NCBI GenBank assembly: GCA_004348925.1
Contig: RCMX01000002.1
Coordinates: 1-43,992 of the forward strand
Length of the DNA stretch: 43,992 bases
Reading direction: 5' to 3'
Origin: Actinomycetota bacterium
GTDB taxonomy: Bacteria; Actinomycetota; Coriobacteriia; Anaerosomatales; Anaerosomataceae
Shown here: piece by piece, positions 32,876 through 43,992 of the stretch
Layout: every line of letters begins with the position of its first letter
Position numbering within the stretch: the stretch's first letter is position 1
Program-made: the position numbers and the translations under genes
Notes under the pieces: generated by a model
Database searches by the model: none
What the model was told of the DNA's origin: nothing
Seen by the model: only the letters and a program-made list of their open reading frames with translations

Positions 32876-34330
32876 ATGCTGCTCACCGCCATCATCTTCC
32901 TCCCGCTCGTGGGCGCGATCGTCACCGCGCTCATGCCGAAGGACCGCGGCAGCGTTGCGCGCTGGATAGCGGCAGGTGTCACGGCCGCCGACCTGGCGCT
33001 CGTCGTCTTCCTGGCGCTGAGATTCGACGTCGCCCAGGGCATGCAGTTCGCCGAGAAGATCGCCTGGGTGCCGCAGTTCGGCATCTCGTACCACCTGGGC
33101 GTCGACGGCATCTCGATCACGATGCTCTTCCTCTCGGCGCTGCTGTCGCTCATCGCCGTGGTCGCGTCGTGGAAGATGGAGACGAAGCCGACCGCGTACT
33201 TCGCGATGCTGCTCCTGCTCGAGGTTGGCATGAACGGCGTTTTCGTGGCGCTCGACTTCGTGCTCTTCTACGTGTTCTGGGAGCTCGTGCTCGTCCCGAT
33301 GTACTTTCTCATCGGAACGTGGGGTGGGCCGAGAAGGGAGTATGCGTCGATCAAGTTCTTCCTCTACACGCTGTTCGGTAGCGTGTTCATGCTCGTCGGC
33401 ATCATCGCGCTCTACCTGCAGACGGGAACCTTCGACATCAGCGCGATGGCCGACCTCGGCCTGCCGGCCACATTCCAGTGGTGGGTGTTCGCGGCGTTCT
33501 TCCTGGGTTTTGCCGTGAAAGTGCCGGTGTTCCCGTTGCATACATGGCTTCCGGATGCGCACGTCGAGGCGCCGACGGCGGCATCGGTGCTGCTCGCCGG
33601 CATCATGCTCAAGATGGGCACCTACGGGTTCATCCGCATCGCGCTGCCGATCCTGCCGAACGCGGCGAACCAGTGGGCCCCGTTCATCACCGCACTTGCG
33701 GCGATCTCCATCGTCTACGGAGCTGCGCTCGCGTTCGCGCAGACGGACCTCAAGAAGCTCGTCGCGTACTCCTCGGTGTCACACATGGGCTTTGTGATGC
33801 TCGGCATCGCATCAGGTACCGCCGAGGGGCTCAACGGGGCCGTCGCCGTCATGTTCTCGCATGGTGTGGTGACTGGCATGCTCTTCCTCATCGTCGGTAT
33901 GGTGTACGAGCGCACCCACACCCGTATGATCCAGGATGTCTCCGGTCTCTCGAACCAGGTGCCCGTGGCGGGTGGCCTGCTCGCGTTCGCGTCGTTCGCG
34001 TCCCTCGGCCTTCCGGGTCTGTCGGGCTTCGTGGGGGAGTTCCTTACGCTCCTGGGCGCCTGGAAATCCAGCGTTCCGGCCGCGTGGGTCGTCATCGCGG
34101 CGATCGGCGTCCTGCTCGCCGCAGCGTACACGCTCTCCATGGTCCAGCGCGTCATCCTGGGCGCCCCGTCCGAGGCGGTCTCGAAGATCTCCGACCTCAC
34201 CGTCCGCGAAGTGGCCGTGCTGGTGCCGCTCGTGGTGCTCACGCTCACCGTCGGTCTGTACTGGAACTCGCTTCTGCGCTTCACGGATCCAGTAGTGACC
34301 CGCATCGTCGCGATGCTGGCGGGTGCGTAG
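32876..34330 (+). CDS. nuoM: NADH-quinone oxidoreductase subunit M
   Basis: NuoM (ND4) is the middle antiporter-like pump. The 484-residue polytopic protein has FYVFWELVLVPMYFLIG with the key Glu, HTWLPDAHVEAPTAASVLLAG and DLKKLVAYSSVSHMGF. It starts five bases after nuoL. Length and motifs are normal. Confidence 0.96.
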   Translation: MLLTAIIFLPLVGAIVTALMPKDRGSVARWIAAGVTAADLALVVFLALRFDVAQGMQFAEKIAWVPQFGISYHLGVDGISITMLFLSALLSLIAVVASWKMETKPTAYFAMLLLLEVGMNGVFVALDFVLFYVFWELVLVPMYFLIGTWGGPRREYASIKFFLYTLFGSVFMLVGIIALYLQTGTFDISAMADLGLPATFQWWVFAAFFLGFAVKVPVFPLHTWLPDAHVEAPTAASVLLAGIMLKMGTYGFIRIALPILPNAANQWAPFITALAAISIVYGAALAFAQTDLKKLVAYSSVSHMGFVMLGIASGTAEGLNGAVAVMFSHGVVTGMLFLIVGMVYERTHTRMIQDVSGLSNQVPVAGGLLAFASFASLGLPGLSGFVGEFLTLLGAWKSSVPAAWVVIAAIGVLLAAAYTLSMVQRVILGAPSEAVSKISDLTVREVAVLVPLVVLTLTVGLYWNSLLRFTDPVVTRIVAMLAGA

Positions 34331-34331
34331 C

Positions 34332-35702
34332 ATGTCGGCACTTGCCTGGTTCATCCCCGAGTATCTGCTCCTGGCGGGTGCGTTCTTCGCGCTTTTCGCC
34401 GAGCTGATCGTACGCCGTGAAGGCGTCGCGGCCGCCGCGGGCGCGCTGTTCGCATCGCTCGCGGCGCTCAGCGCCCTCGCGATCGGGGTGCGGCCGGCAG
34501 CGTTCGGCGGGGTGCTCGAGCTCGATCAGGTGTCGGTGACCGTCCGCGTCGTGCTCGCGACGCTCTCCGCGGTCTACTTGCTCTGGCTCGCGGGCCGCGG
34601 CATGGCCCCGGAGCGCTCGCGTGAGGCGGCGGCATTCGTCCTGCTCGCCACGCTTGGCGGAATGCTGATGGTTGCGGCGCGGGACCTGATGGTGCTGTTC
34701 GTCAGCATCGAACTCGCGACGATGCCTGCCTATCTGCTCATGGGATACCGCCGCGACGACGAACACACGCTTGAAGGTGCGCTCAAGTACTTCCTGCTTT
34801 CGATGACCACCAGTCTCGTCATGCTCTACGGGTTCTCGTTCCTGTTCGGCATCGCCGGCTCGACGTCGTTCGCGGCTATCGCAGAGGCGCCAGGGGCGGG
34901 TCTGCTCGGCGCGTTCTCGGCGGTCTTCGTCTTCGTGGGGCTTCTCGCCAAGATGTCCGCGGCGCCGTTCCACTACTGGGCTCCGGACGCATATGCCGGG
35001 GCATCGCCGGCTTCCGTGGCGTTCGTGTCCACCGTCCCCAAGCTTGCCGGTGCCGCTGTGATGGTGCGTCTTGCCGTGATCCTCGTGCCCGGCGTGCCGG
35101 CGCTGCCGACCGTCTTCGCCGTGGCGTCGCTCGCATCGATGCTCCTCGGCAACCTGGCCGCGTTCCCGCAAAGCGACGTCCGGCGCCTCATGGCGTACTC
35201 CGGTGTCGCGCACACGGGCTACATGTTGCTTGCGCTCTCGGCCGGCTCGGCTGCGGGCAACGCCGCCGCGATCTACTACACCATCGCGTACGCCGCGCCC
35301 TCGATGGCGATCATGCTCCTCGCCGCCGAGGAGGGCACCGCCGTCGATGACTTCGCGGGGCTGGCAGCTCGACGACCCGCGGCCGCGTGGACGTCGGTAG
35401 TGCTCCTGCTCTCGCTCGTGGGTGTGCCGCCGATGGTGGGCATGTTCGGCAAGTTGGTGCTCTTCACGGCAGCGCTTGATGCTGGGCGGCTCGCGTTGGT
35501 GCTTGTGGCGGTCGCGATGAGCGTCGTGTCGGCGGGCTACTACTTCCGCGTGCTGCGTGCGGCCTTCTTCGTTGGGGGGCGCGCCGAGCGGGTCCCCCGG
35601 GTGCTGCCCGCAGCCGTCGCCGTTGCGCTGCTTACGGCGGCGACCCTCGCGCTTGGCGTGTTCACCGGGCCGCTCGTGAGATGGCTTACCGCGGCGTTCT
35701 AG
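34332..35702 (+). CDS. nuoN: NADH-quinone oxidoreductase subunit N
   Basis: NuoN (ND2) is the proximal antiporter-like pump and closes the operon. The 456-residue protein has FVSIELATMPAYLLMGY, HYWAPDAYAGASPASVAF and DVRRLMAYSGVAHTGYM. ATG 34332 is used; GTG 34323 would overlap the nuoM stop and add three residues. No nuoE, nuoF or nuoG follows: the next gene is a protease. Confidence 0.95.
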   Translation: MSALAWFIPEYLLLAGAFFALFAELIVRREGVAAAAGALFASLAALSALAIGVRPAAFGGVLELDQVSVTVRVVLATLSAVYLLWLAGRGMAPERSREAAAFVLLATLGGMLMVAARDLMVLFVSIELATMPAYLLMGYRRDDEHTLEGALKYFLLSMTTSLVMLYGFSFLFGIAGSTSFAAIAEAPGAGLLGAFSAVFVFVGLLAKMSAAPFHYWAPDAYAGASPASVAFVSTVPKLAGAAVMVRLAVILVPGVPALPTVFAVASLASMLLGNLAAFPQSDVRRLMAYSGVAHTGYMLLALSAGSAAGNAAAIYYTIAYAAPSMAIMLLAAEEGTAVDDFAGLAARRPAAAWTSVVLLLSLVGVPPMVGMFGKLVLFTAALDAGRLALVLVAVAMSVVSAGYYFRVLRAAFFVGGRAERVPRVLPAAVAVALLTAATLALGVFTGPLVRWLTAAF

Positions 35703-35767
35703 CGAAGACCGTGTGAAGAGGTTGTGTCGTGGTTGTGCCGCACGCCTGCCGGGTACACAGGCTCGGG

Positions 35768-35773
35768 TATAGT
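35768..35773 (+). promoter_or_regulatory. Possible -10 element before the HtrA-type gene
   Basis: TATAGT lies 40 bases before the ATG in the 110-base gap after nuoN. No convincing -35 partner is visible at normal spacing, so the call is tentative. Confidence 0.3.
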
Positions 35774-35812
35774 CGCACGTTGTAGCGCGTTTCCTTCCGA
35801 GCGAGGTGTCCG

Positions 35813-37036
35813 ATGACCGATGAGAGCACTCCCGTAGAGCAGTCCGCCGTGCCCGAGCCGTCGTTCGTGGCGTACCAGCCGCCGGTCGTGCCGCCCGCAC
35901 CCCGTCGCCGCGGTGGTTTCGCGCTGCTGCTTGCGGGCATCTTCGGCGGCATCATCGGTGCTGCAGTCGTCGTCGCTGCGTTCGTGTTCGTGCTCGGCTA
36001 CCCCGCCACGCGGACGACCACGCAGACGGCCGTCACGACACCGGCGCCGGTCGAGACCGCGGTCGAGACGTCTGTCGTCGACAGAGACGCGAATTTCGCC
36101 GAGCAGGTCGCATCGAAGCTCACGCCGTCGGTCGTCAATATCGCGATCGAGCAGACCGGTATCGACCGCTTTACCGGCAAGACCGTCACGCAGGTCGTGG
36201 GCAACGGCAGCGGCGTGATCATCCGTGCCGACGGCTACATCCTCACCAACAACCACGTCGTCGAGGGCGCCGACGCGCTCATCGTCACGGTGGGCGTTGA
36301 GGACCTGCCGGCGAAGATCGTCGGCGCCGATCCATCTACCGACCTCGCGGTCATCAAGGTCGACAAGTCCGGGCTGCCAGCAGCGCAGCTCGGCTCGTCG
36401 GCAGGTCTCAGGGTGGGGGAGCCGGTGGTCGCAATCGGTAGTCCCTTCGGCCTTGAGAAGACCGTTACCTCAGGTATCATCTCGGCGCTTGGACGATCGA
36501 GCATCGCGCAGAGCGGCTCGGGGATCACGGCGTACACGAGCCTCATCCAGACGGACGCGTCGATCAATCCCGGCAACTCCGGTGGCGCGCTTGCCGATGC
36601 GGATGGCAAGCTGATCGGCATCAACACGCTCATCCAGTCGACGTCGGGCCAGTCTGCCGGCATCGGGTTCGCGATTCCCGTGGACTTCGCCAAGAGCATC
36701 GCCGATGAGATCATATCGACCGGTCGGGCGTCGCATCCGTTCATGGGCGTCGGCACCGTCACTATCGATGAGAGCGTGGCGTCGCAGTACGGGCTGCCGG
36801 TGAGCAAAGGCGTCCTCGTGCAGAGCATCGCCACCGGCTCACCTGCCGAGAAGGCAGGCATCAGGCAGGGCGACATCATCGAGAAGATCGCGGGCAAGGA
36901 CATTGCGAGCGTCGAGGACGTGTTCACGACCATTCGTTCGCAGAAGGTCGGTCAGACCGTGCCCGTCGAGATCGTACGCGGTACCGAGCACACGACGCTG
37001 CAGGTCACGCTCGGCTCCGATACTGCGAGACGGTAG
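35813..37036 (+). CDS. HtrA/DegP-type serine protease with PDZ domain
   Basis: The 407-residue protein has a cytoplasmic Pro-rich N-terminus, one membrane anchor (about 35-62), a trypsin-like domain and a C-terminal PDZ domain (about 305-395). The catalytic triad is His 148 (TNNHVV), Asp 177 (STDLAV) and Ser 256 (GNSGGAL). It would sit outside the membrane and degrade or handle misfolded exported proteins. The stop overlaps the rlmH GTG by one base, so both are on one transcript. Length and order of domains match the single-PDZ HtrA proteins of actinobacteria. Confidence 0.94.
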   Translation: MTDESTPVEQSAVPEPSFVAYQPPVVPPAPRRRGGFALLLAGIFGGIIGAAVVVAAFVFVLGYPATRTTTQTAVTTPAPVETAVETSVVDRDANFAEQVASKLTPSVVNIAIEQTGIDRFTGKTVTQVVGNGSGVIIRADGYILTNNHVVEGADALIVTVGVEDLPAKIVGADPSTDLAVIKVDKSGLPAAQLGSSAGLRVGEPVVAIGSPFGLEKTVTSGIISALGRSSIAQSGSGITAYTSLIQTDASINPGNSGGALADADGKLIGINTLIQSTSGQSAGIGFAIPVDFAKSIADEIISTGRASHPFMGVGTVTIDESVASQYGLPVSKGVLVQSIATGSPAEKAGIRQGDIIEKIAGKDIASVEDVFTTIRSQKVGQTVPVEIVRGTEHTTLQVTLGSDTARR

Positions 37037-37500
37037 TGCGCATCACGCTCATCGCCGTCGGGCGCCTCAAGGAGCCGTACTGGCGGGACGCCGCCGCCGA
37101 GTACCTGAAGCGACTGAGGCCGTACGCGACGATCGACATCGTCGAGGTGCCGGATCGGGATGTCACCGCCGACGAGCGGGGGGCGCTCAAAGTCGAGGCC
37201 GAGGGCATACTGCGGGCCGTGCCCGACGGCGCGCATGTGGTCGTCCTCGAGATCGGGGGACGGCAGATGAGCTCCGAGGGGTTCTCGGCATGGCTGGAGC
37301 TCGCAGGGGTGGAGGGGCGGAGCTCGGTCGCCTTCATCCTTGGCGGGGCGGCGGGTCTTGATGCATCCGTGCTTGCCCGTGCGAACGAGCGCCTCTCGCT
37401 GGGAGCGATGACACTGCCGCATCAGCTCGCCCGGGTCGTCCTGTTGGAGCAGCTCTACCGGGGCTTCCGCATCATGCGCGGGGAACCGTATCATCGGTAG
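37036..37500 (+). CDS. rlmH: 23S rRNA (pseudouridine-1915-N3)-methyltransferase RlmH
   Basis: RlmH is a SPOUT methyltransferase that modifies helix 69 of 23S rRNA. The 154-residue sequence has the family start ITLIAVGRLKE, the SAM-knot segment FILGGAAGLD and the C-terminal LPHQLARVVLLEQLYRGFRI with GEPYHR at the end. GTG start overlapping the protease stop. Length is typical. Confidence 0.95.
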   Translation: MRITLIAVGRLKEPYWRDAAAEYLKRLRPYATIDIVEVPDRDVTADERGALKVEAEGILRAVPDGAHVVVLEIGGRQMSSEGFSAWLELAGVEGRSSVAFILGGAAGLDASVLARANERLSLGAMTLPHQLARVVLLEQLYRGFRIMRGEPYHR

Positions 37501-37532
37501 GTCCGATCACTTCGTCTGGCGGGACGTGCAGC

Positions 37533-37937
37533 GTGGGACCGCTCGTGCACTTCGAACTCACACGGGAGTGGGCGCGTGACGCGGGGATGGGCGATCTCGC
37601 CGATCGTGTAGCACGTGCTGATGTGTCAGTGGACTTCGAGCATCCTGCGCGCGGGTCGTTTGCGAATCTGACCCGGCATTTCGCTCCCTGGGCGCACTTC
37701 TGGGTCTGGCGGTACCTGCGGCTGGCGATCGCCACCCGCTCGCCCGAAGCGCTCGGCAGAGCGCTCCACGCGTCCCAAGACGCGGTATCCCATGGCGTGT
37801 TGGGCCTGGCGCACATCAGGTTCCAGTTGGGCTGGGGTCGGAATCCGGATGACTGGGCCGCAGCACCCGAGCGGATTCGAGCCCGGATTCGAGCCCGTAG
37901 CTATTCGCTCGTGCGACGGTATCTCGACGGCGTCTAG
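37533..37937 (+). CDS. Small protein with a QDxxSH motif, function unknown
   Basis: The 134-residue product is rich in Arg, Trp and His. It includes RHFAPWAHFWVWRY and ALHASQDAVSHGVLG. The His-x3-Gln-Asp-x2-Ser-His pattern resembles the metal-binding helix of zinc-dependent phospholipase C or S1/P1-nuclease-like proteins, but only this segment matches, so the link is speculative. GTG start with a weak ribosome-binding site; base composition and codon pattern look coding. It follows rlmH by 32 bases. A 12-base tandem repeat encodes RIRARIRAR near its end. Confidence 0.6.
   Translation: MGPLVHFELTREWARDAGMGDLADRVARADVSVDFEHPARGSFANLTRHFAPWAHFWVWRYLRLAIATRSPEALGRALHASQDAVSHGVLGLAHIRFQLGWGRNPDDWAAAPERIRARIRARSYSLVRRYLDGV
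37872..37895 (+). repeat. 12-base tandem repeat in the 37533 gene
   Basis: Two perfect copies of CGGATTCGAGCC lie head to tail and keep the frame, duplicating the residues RIRA near the C-terminus. Confidence 0.85.
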
Positions 37938-38061
37938 ACGACACTCGGACGCGTCGCCGCCTGTCGCATTCCAGGCACCCTTCGGACTCGCTGGCACGCC
38001 TTTTGCCTTTCTCATGCCCACGCTAGCCATTCGAATCGAGAGTGCCTTGGGACTGTCCGAC

Positions 38062-40593
<2,532 letters not shown>

Positions 40594-40660
40594 CTCTGGT
40601 CGCTGCGGGTCCGGAAGGGTATCCTGAACACTCACACCGCAGCCCCGAGGAGTGTTCGCC

Positions 40661-42367
40661 GTGCAGCACCTGATCGAGACCCTCGTCCGCGACGCAGTTG
40701 CGGCCTCTGTCGCTTCGGGCGAGCTGGCCTTGTCTGGGCTGCCCGAGATCACCATCGAGCGCCCGCGCGACGTCGCGCACGGCGACTGGGCGACGAATGT
40801 CGCCATGCGCGCCGCCAAGCCGGCGGGGATGCCTCCGCGCGCTGTTGCCGAGATCATCGCCGCCCGCATCTCGGGCCATACCGATATCGCCGCGGTCGAG
40901 ATCGCGGGCCCGGGGTTCATCAACATCCGCCTTTCCGACGCCGCCCTGCAGCGCGTCGTGCGTGAAGCGCGGGCGCAGGGCTCGTCATTCGGCAGTTCGA
41001 ATGTGGGCGCGAGTCGTACCGTGCAGGTCGAGTTCGTCTCGGCGAACCCGGTGGGTCCGATGCACGTCGGTCACGGCCGCTGGGCGGCGCTCGGTGATTC
41101 GCTCGCGCGCATCCTCACGCACGCCGGCTACAGCGTCCAGCGCGAGTTCTACGTGAACGACCAGGGCGTCCAGATGGATGTCTTCGCGGAGTCCGTTGCC
41201 GCGCGCTACCTCGAGCTGACCGGCCGCGAGGTGACCTTCCCCGAGGAGGGCTACCGCGGCGCCTACATCACCGAGATTGCCCGCGAGATCCTGGCCGAGG
41301 AAGGCGAGCGGTGGGCCGACACCTCGGCCGAGACGCGCGAGAGCCACTTCAAGGAGAAGGCGTACGCGCAGGTGCTTGCGCACCTCAAGCACGTGCTCTC
41401 CGGAATGGGCGTGGAGTTCGACGTCTGGTTCTCCGAGCGGACCCTGCACGCGCCGGGCGCTGATGGCGCTCCCAGCGCCATCGAGCGCGGAATCGCGCAG
41501 CTGCGCGAGGCGGGCTACATCTACGAGCACGAAGGTGCGACCTGGTTCCGCTCCACGGATTTCGGCGACGACAAGGACCGCGTGCTGCTCAAGGCCGACG
41601 GTAGCTACACGTACTTCGCGGCCGACGTCGCGTACCACTGGAACAAGCTCGATGAGCGCGGCTTCGACCTCGTCATCGATATCTGGGGCGCGGATCACCA
41701 CGGCTACGTCAAGCGCATGGAAGCTGCGGTGGCGGCGCTCGGCCATCCGGGGCAGCTGAAGCTCATCATCGGGCAGCTGGTGAACCTCTTCCGCAACGGC
41801 GAGGTCGTGCGCATGTCCAAGCGCACCGGCGAGATGGTGACCTTCGAGGACCTGCTCGACGAGGTCGGGCCCGATGCCGCTCGCTACTTCTTCCTGCGGC
41901 GCTCCACCGACCAGGCGCTCGACTTCGACATCGCGCTTGCCAAGGAGCAGAGCAGCGACAACCCGGTCTACTACGTGCAGTACGCCCATGCGCGCATCTG
42001 CTCGATACTGCGCAAGGCCGCGGGCACTCCCGAGGCCGAGGACGTGGACGCACTCGCGGCTGCGCTTGCGCCTGCCGATGCGGACCTGTCGCTACTGACC
42101 ACCGACGCCGAGTTGGGCCTCTTCCGCAAGCTCGCCGAGTTCGGCGAGGTCGTCGAGGCGGCCGCCGAGCAGTACACGCCGCACAGGCTCACCCGGTACG
42201 CCGAGGAGCTTGCCGCGTCGTTCCATCAGTTCTACACCGTGTGCAGGGTTGTCGACCCTGATGCTCCTGCGCTTACGGTCGCCCGGCTGGCGGTGGTGGA
42301 CGCTACACGGATAGCGCTTCAATCGGTGCTGGGGCTTCTCGGCGTGAACGCGCCGCAGCGGATGTAG
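40661..42367 (+). CDS. argS: Arginyl-tRNA synthetase
   Basis: It charges tRNA-Arg. The 568-residue class I synthetase has the N-terminal Add-1 domain, the HIGH motif as HVGHG (135-139), and a KMSKS-type loop VRMSKRTG (Met 385-Ser 386-Lys 387); the anticodon-binding C-terminal domain ends with LGVNAPQRM. GTG 40661 is preferred because GAGGAG (40647-40652) lies eight bases before it; GTG 40652 overlaps that site. It is followed by lysA after 52 bases, a pairing known from actinobacteria. Confidence 0.95.
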   Translation: MQHLIETLVRDAVAASVASGELALSGLPEITIERPRDVAHGDWATNVAMRAAKPAGMPPRAVAEIIAARISGHTDIAAVEIAGPGFINIRLSDAALQRVVREARAQGSSFGSSNVGASRTVQVEFVSANPVGPMHVGHGRWAALGDSLARILTHAGYSVQREFYVNDQGVQMDVFAESVAARYLELTGREVTFPEEGYRGAYITEIAREILAEEGERWADTSAETRESHFKEKAYAQVLAHLKHVLSGMGVEFDVWFSERTLHAPGADGAPSAIERGIAQLREAGYIYEHEGATWFRSTDFGDDKDRVLLKADGSYTYFAADVAYHWNKLDERGFDLVIDIWGADHHGYVKRMEAAVAALGHPGQLKLIIGQLVNLFRNGEVVRMSKRTGEMVTFEDLLDEVGPDAARYFFLRRSTDQALDFDIALAKEQSSDNPVYYVQYAHARICSILRKAAGTPEAEDVDALAAALAPADADLSLLTTDAELGLFRKLAEFGEVVEAAAEQYTPHRLTRYAEELAASFHQFYTVCRVVDPDAPALTVARLAVVDATRIALQSVLGLLGVNAPQRM

Positions 42368-42375
42368 GATCACCG

Positions 42376-42398
42376 CGGCGTCCGCACGGGCGCCGTTT
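42376..42398 (+). terminator. Weak hairpin between argS and lysA
   Basis: An eight-pair stem (42376-42383 with 42388-42395, one G-T pair) with a GCAC loop is followed by TTT, then directly by the lysA ribosome-binding site. It could be a leaky terminator that sets the argS to lysA ratio, or a simple translation-modulating hairpin. Confidence 0.35.
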
Positions 42399-42419
42399 GC
42401 GTAGGAGAGGATGAGCGAG

Positions 42420-43781
42420 ATGGGCAGGCCGACGACACCCCGACCACCCGCAGTGCCGGACATGAAGACCGGTACCGATCTTGCGGCAGTGCTGCCGATG
42501 ACTGCCGAGGTCAAGGACGGCCATCTCTTCGTTGGCGGTGTCGATACGGTCGAGCTCGCACGCACGCAGGGGACGGCGCTGTACGTCATGGACGAGGCGA
42601 CGATCCGACACCAGCTGCGCGAGTACGTCCGCTGGACGCGGTACCACTGGAAGGATGTCGACGTGGTGTACGCCGGCAAGGCGTTCATGTCGCTTGCGAT
42701 GTGCAGGATCGTTGCCGAGGAAGGATGCTGCCTCGACGTGTCCAGTGGCGGCGAACTCGCCTTCGCGCTGCGCGCCGGCTTCCCGATGGAGCGCATCTAC
42801 GTGCACGGCAACAACAAGACCGACCAGGAGCTTGCCGAGTGCCTCGACGCGGGCGTTGGCCGCATCGTCGTGGACAGCTTCGAGGAGATGGAGCGCCTCT
42901 CGGCGATGGCCGAGGAGCGCGGCAAGCGGCAGCGCATCCTCATTCGCGTCACGCCCGGCATCGCGGCCGACACGCACAGCTACATCCAGACCGGTGCCGA
43001 GGACTCCAAGTTCGGCTTCGGCATGAACGAGGGTCTCGCCATGCGGGCCATCAAGCGCGCGCTTGAGCTACCGGGCCTCGACCTGGCGGGCCTGCACATG
43101 CACATCGGTAGCCAGATCTTCGCGCTTCACAGTTTCAGCAAGGCGATCGAGGTCATCGTGCATTTCATGGACGAGGTGCGTACTGAGACCGGCTACGTCG
43201 TGCGTGAGCTCGACACCGGCGGCGGGCTCGGCATCGCGTACGGACTGCCGGATGAGCCGTCGACAGTGAAGGACTACGGCAAGGTCATCGTGGACGGCAT
43301 CAAGGAGCATGTCGAAGAGCACGGTCTTCCCGTGCCGAGAATGGCCGTCGAGCCCGGACGCAGCATCGTCGCGAATGCAGGTGTCACCTTGTACACGGTC
43401 GGCGCCATCAAGGAGATCCCGAACATCCGCACCTACGTGGCCGTCGATGGCGGCATGTCCGACAATATCAGGACCTCGCTCTACGACGCGCACTACGAAG
43501 CGCTGATCGCCAACAAGGCCGACCAGCCGCGCGAGATGGTCGCGACCGTCGCCGGCAAGCACTGCGAAAGCGGGGACATCATCGTGAACGACGCCCCGTT
43601 GCAGTGTCCCGAGGTGGGAGACATCCTGTGCGTGTGCGCCACCGGCGCGTACTGTCAGTCGATGAGCAGCAACTACAACAAGCAGGTGCGGCCCGCCGTC
43701 GTGATGGTGAACGATGGCGAGGCGCGCGTGATCGTTCGCCGTGAGACCTATGACGACCTGATGAAGTGCGAGGTCGGGTAG
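42420..43781 (+). CDS. lysA: Diaminopimelate decarboxylase
   Basis: LysA makes lysine from meso-diaminopimelate with PLP. The 453-residue protein has the PLP Lys 87 in YAGKAF, HMHIGSQIF, the phosphate-binding Gly-rich DTGGGLGIAY, EPGRSIVANAG, the active-site Cys in KHCESGD, and the late Tyr in GAYCQSMSSNYN. AGGAGAGG at 42403-42410 sets ATG 42420 at nine bases; ATG 42411 touches that site and is less likely. It closes the annotated part of the window and likely shares a transcript with argS. Confidence 0.94.
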   Translation: MGRPTTPRPPAVPDMKTGTDLAAVLPMTAEVKDGHLFVGGVDTVELARTQGTALYVMDEATIRHQLREYVRWTRYHWKDVDVVYAGKAFMSLAMCRIVAEEGCCLDVSSGGELAFALRAGFPMERIYVHGNNKTDQELAECLDAGVGRIVVDSFEEMERLSAMAEERGKRQRILIRVTPGIAADTHSYIQTGAEDSKFGFGMNEGLAMRAIKRALELPGLDLAGLHMHIGSQIFALHSFSKAIEVIVHFMDEVRTETGYVVRELDTGGGLGIAYGLPDEPSTVKDYGKVIVDGIKEHVEEHGLPVPRMAVEPGRSIVANAGVTLYTVGAIKEIPNIRTYVAVDGGMSDNIRTSLYDAHYEALIANKADQPREMVATVAGKHCESGDIIVNDAPLQCPEVGDILCVCATGAYCQSMSSNYNKQVRPAVVMVNDGEARVIVRRETYDDLMKCEVG

Positions 43782-43844
43782 GGGCGCGAACGGTCGACGC
43801 TCACACTCCTGTTCTCGCTGACGTCTGAAGAGGTGGCCCGACCC

Positions 43845-43970
43845 GACTTATCCCTTTCCGGCAACGGGAAGTCAAGATCGCAGCGAATCCGGGTTCTGTG
43901 GGATGTGCAGCCCATCCCGTTCCCGATGACCTCCGAGGTCGCTAGGGAGGCGCACTCAATGCCGAGTGTG
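43845..43970 (+). ncRNA. Unidentified structured leader or RNA candidate at the window edge
   Basis: After lysA no gene is visible to the end. The stretch holds four hairpins in series: a seven-pair stem with a GCAA tetraloop (43854-43871), GGGATG/CATCCC (43900-43918), GACCT-CCG-AGGTC (43928-43940) and CGCACTC/GAGTGTG (43951-43970). A competing pairing GACTT/AAGTC plus CCC/GGG (43845-43873) excludes the first hairpin, as in switches. It does not match the riboswitch consensus sequences I could recall. The downstream gene is outside the window. Confidence 0.4.
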
Positions 43971-43992
43971 GCGGGGAGCTAAGACGGGGCGG

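Noticed and set aside
43782..43992. Cobalamin, lysine or SAM riboswitch after lysA
   Set aside because: None of the conserved core strings of these classes that I know is present; only the hairpin content is unusual.

Overview
The window is high-GC, densely packed chromosomal DNA, almost all coding on the + strand, with frequent GTG and TTG starts and many ATGA, GTGA and TGATG overlaps. Multiheme cytochrome c, system II cytochrome maturation, menaquinone methylation, an NADH-module-less complex I, Tat export and hydrogenase nickel-insertion genes point to an anaerobic, respiring, menaquinone-using bacterium. Gene content and base composition suggest Actinomycetota, most likely a Coriobacteriia-like lineage. 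That placement is inference. No transposase, integrase, phage gene or CRISPR array was seen, so this reads as core genome.

Layout. 1-3328: the end of a seven-heme (in the visible part) cytochrome, a lipoprotein, ResB and CcsA, a cytochrome export and heme-ligation block. 3390-4165: a Rex-like regulator with two dyads in front of it. 4280-8679: a B12-type radical SAM protein overlapping a MenG-type methyltransferase, then an amidohydrolase and RseC. 8693-9731: two small membrane-anchored proteins, closed by a strong hairpin terminator. 9800-10609: two divergent STAS anti-sigma antagonists. 10708-11999: TatA/B and TatC. 12027-13594: HypA, HypB and an HD-domain protein. 13698-16253: an archaeal-type DNA topoisomerase I. 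16314-16892: a nitrilase-like remnant. 16988-20767: malate dehydrogenase and two-subunit class I fumarase, the two fumarase genes being separated by an MFS transporter gene. 20764-23746: thymidylate kinase, DNA polymerase III delta prime and RicT, then tRNA-Thr(CGT) and a terminator. 23903-25882 (minus strand): a chemoreceptor.

26193-35702 is a complete eleven-gene nuoABCDHIJKLMN operon with no nuoEFG, preceded by a recognisable promoter. After it come an HtrA-type protease with RlmH, a small unknown protein, a MASE1/PAS histidine kinase, argS and lysA. The last 150 bases hold several hairpins and no gene, and look like the leader of something cut off by the window edge.

How the parts fit: malate dehydrogenase and fumarase would feed fumarate/malate interconversion; the nuo complex would pass electrons from an unidentified donor to the menaquinone that the MenG-type enzyme completes; the cytochrome block would carry electrons onward outside the membrane. 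The most unusual items are the radical SAM-MenG-amidohydrolase cluster (the amidohydrolase lacks the usual catalytic Glu), the archaeal-type topoisomerase, the split fumarase, the Rex-like protein without its dinucleotide-binding loop, and the structured RNA candidate at the right edge. I did not find a clearly new multi-gene system; the radical SAM-MenG cluster is the best candidate.
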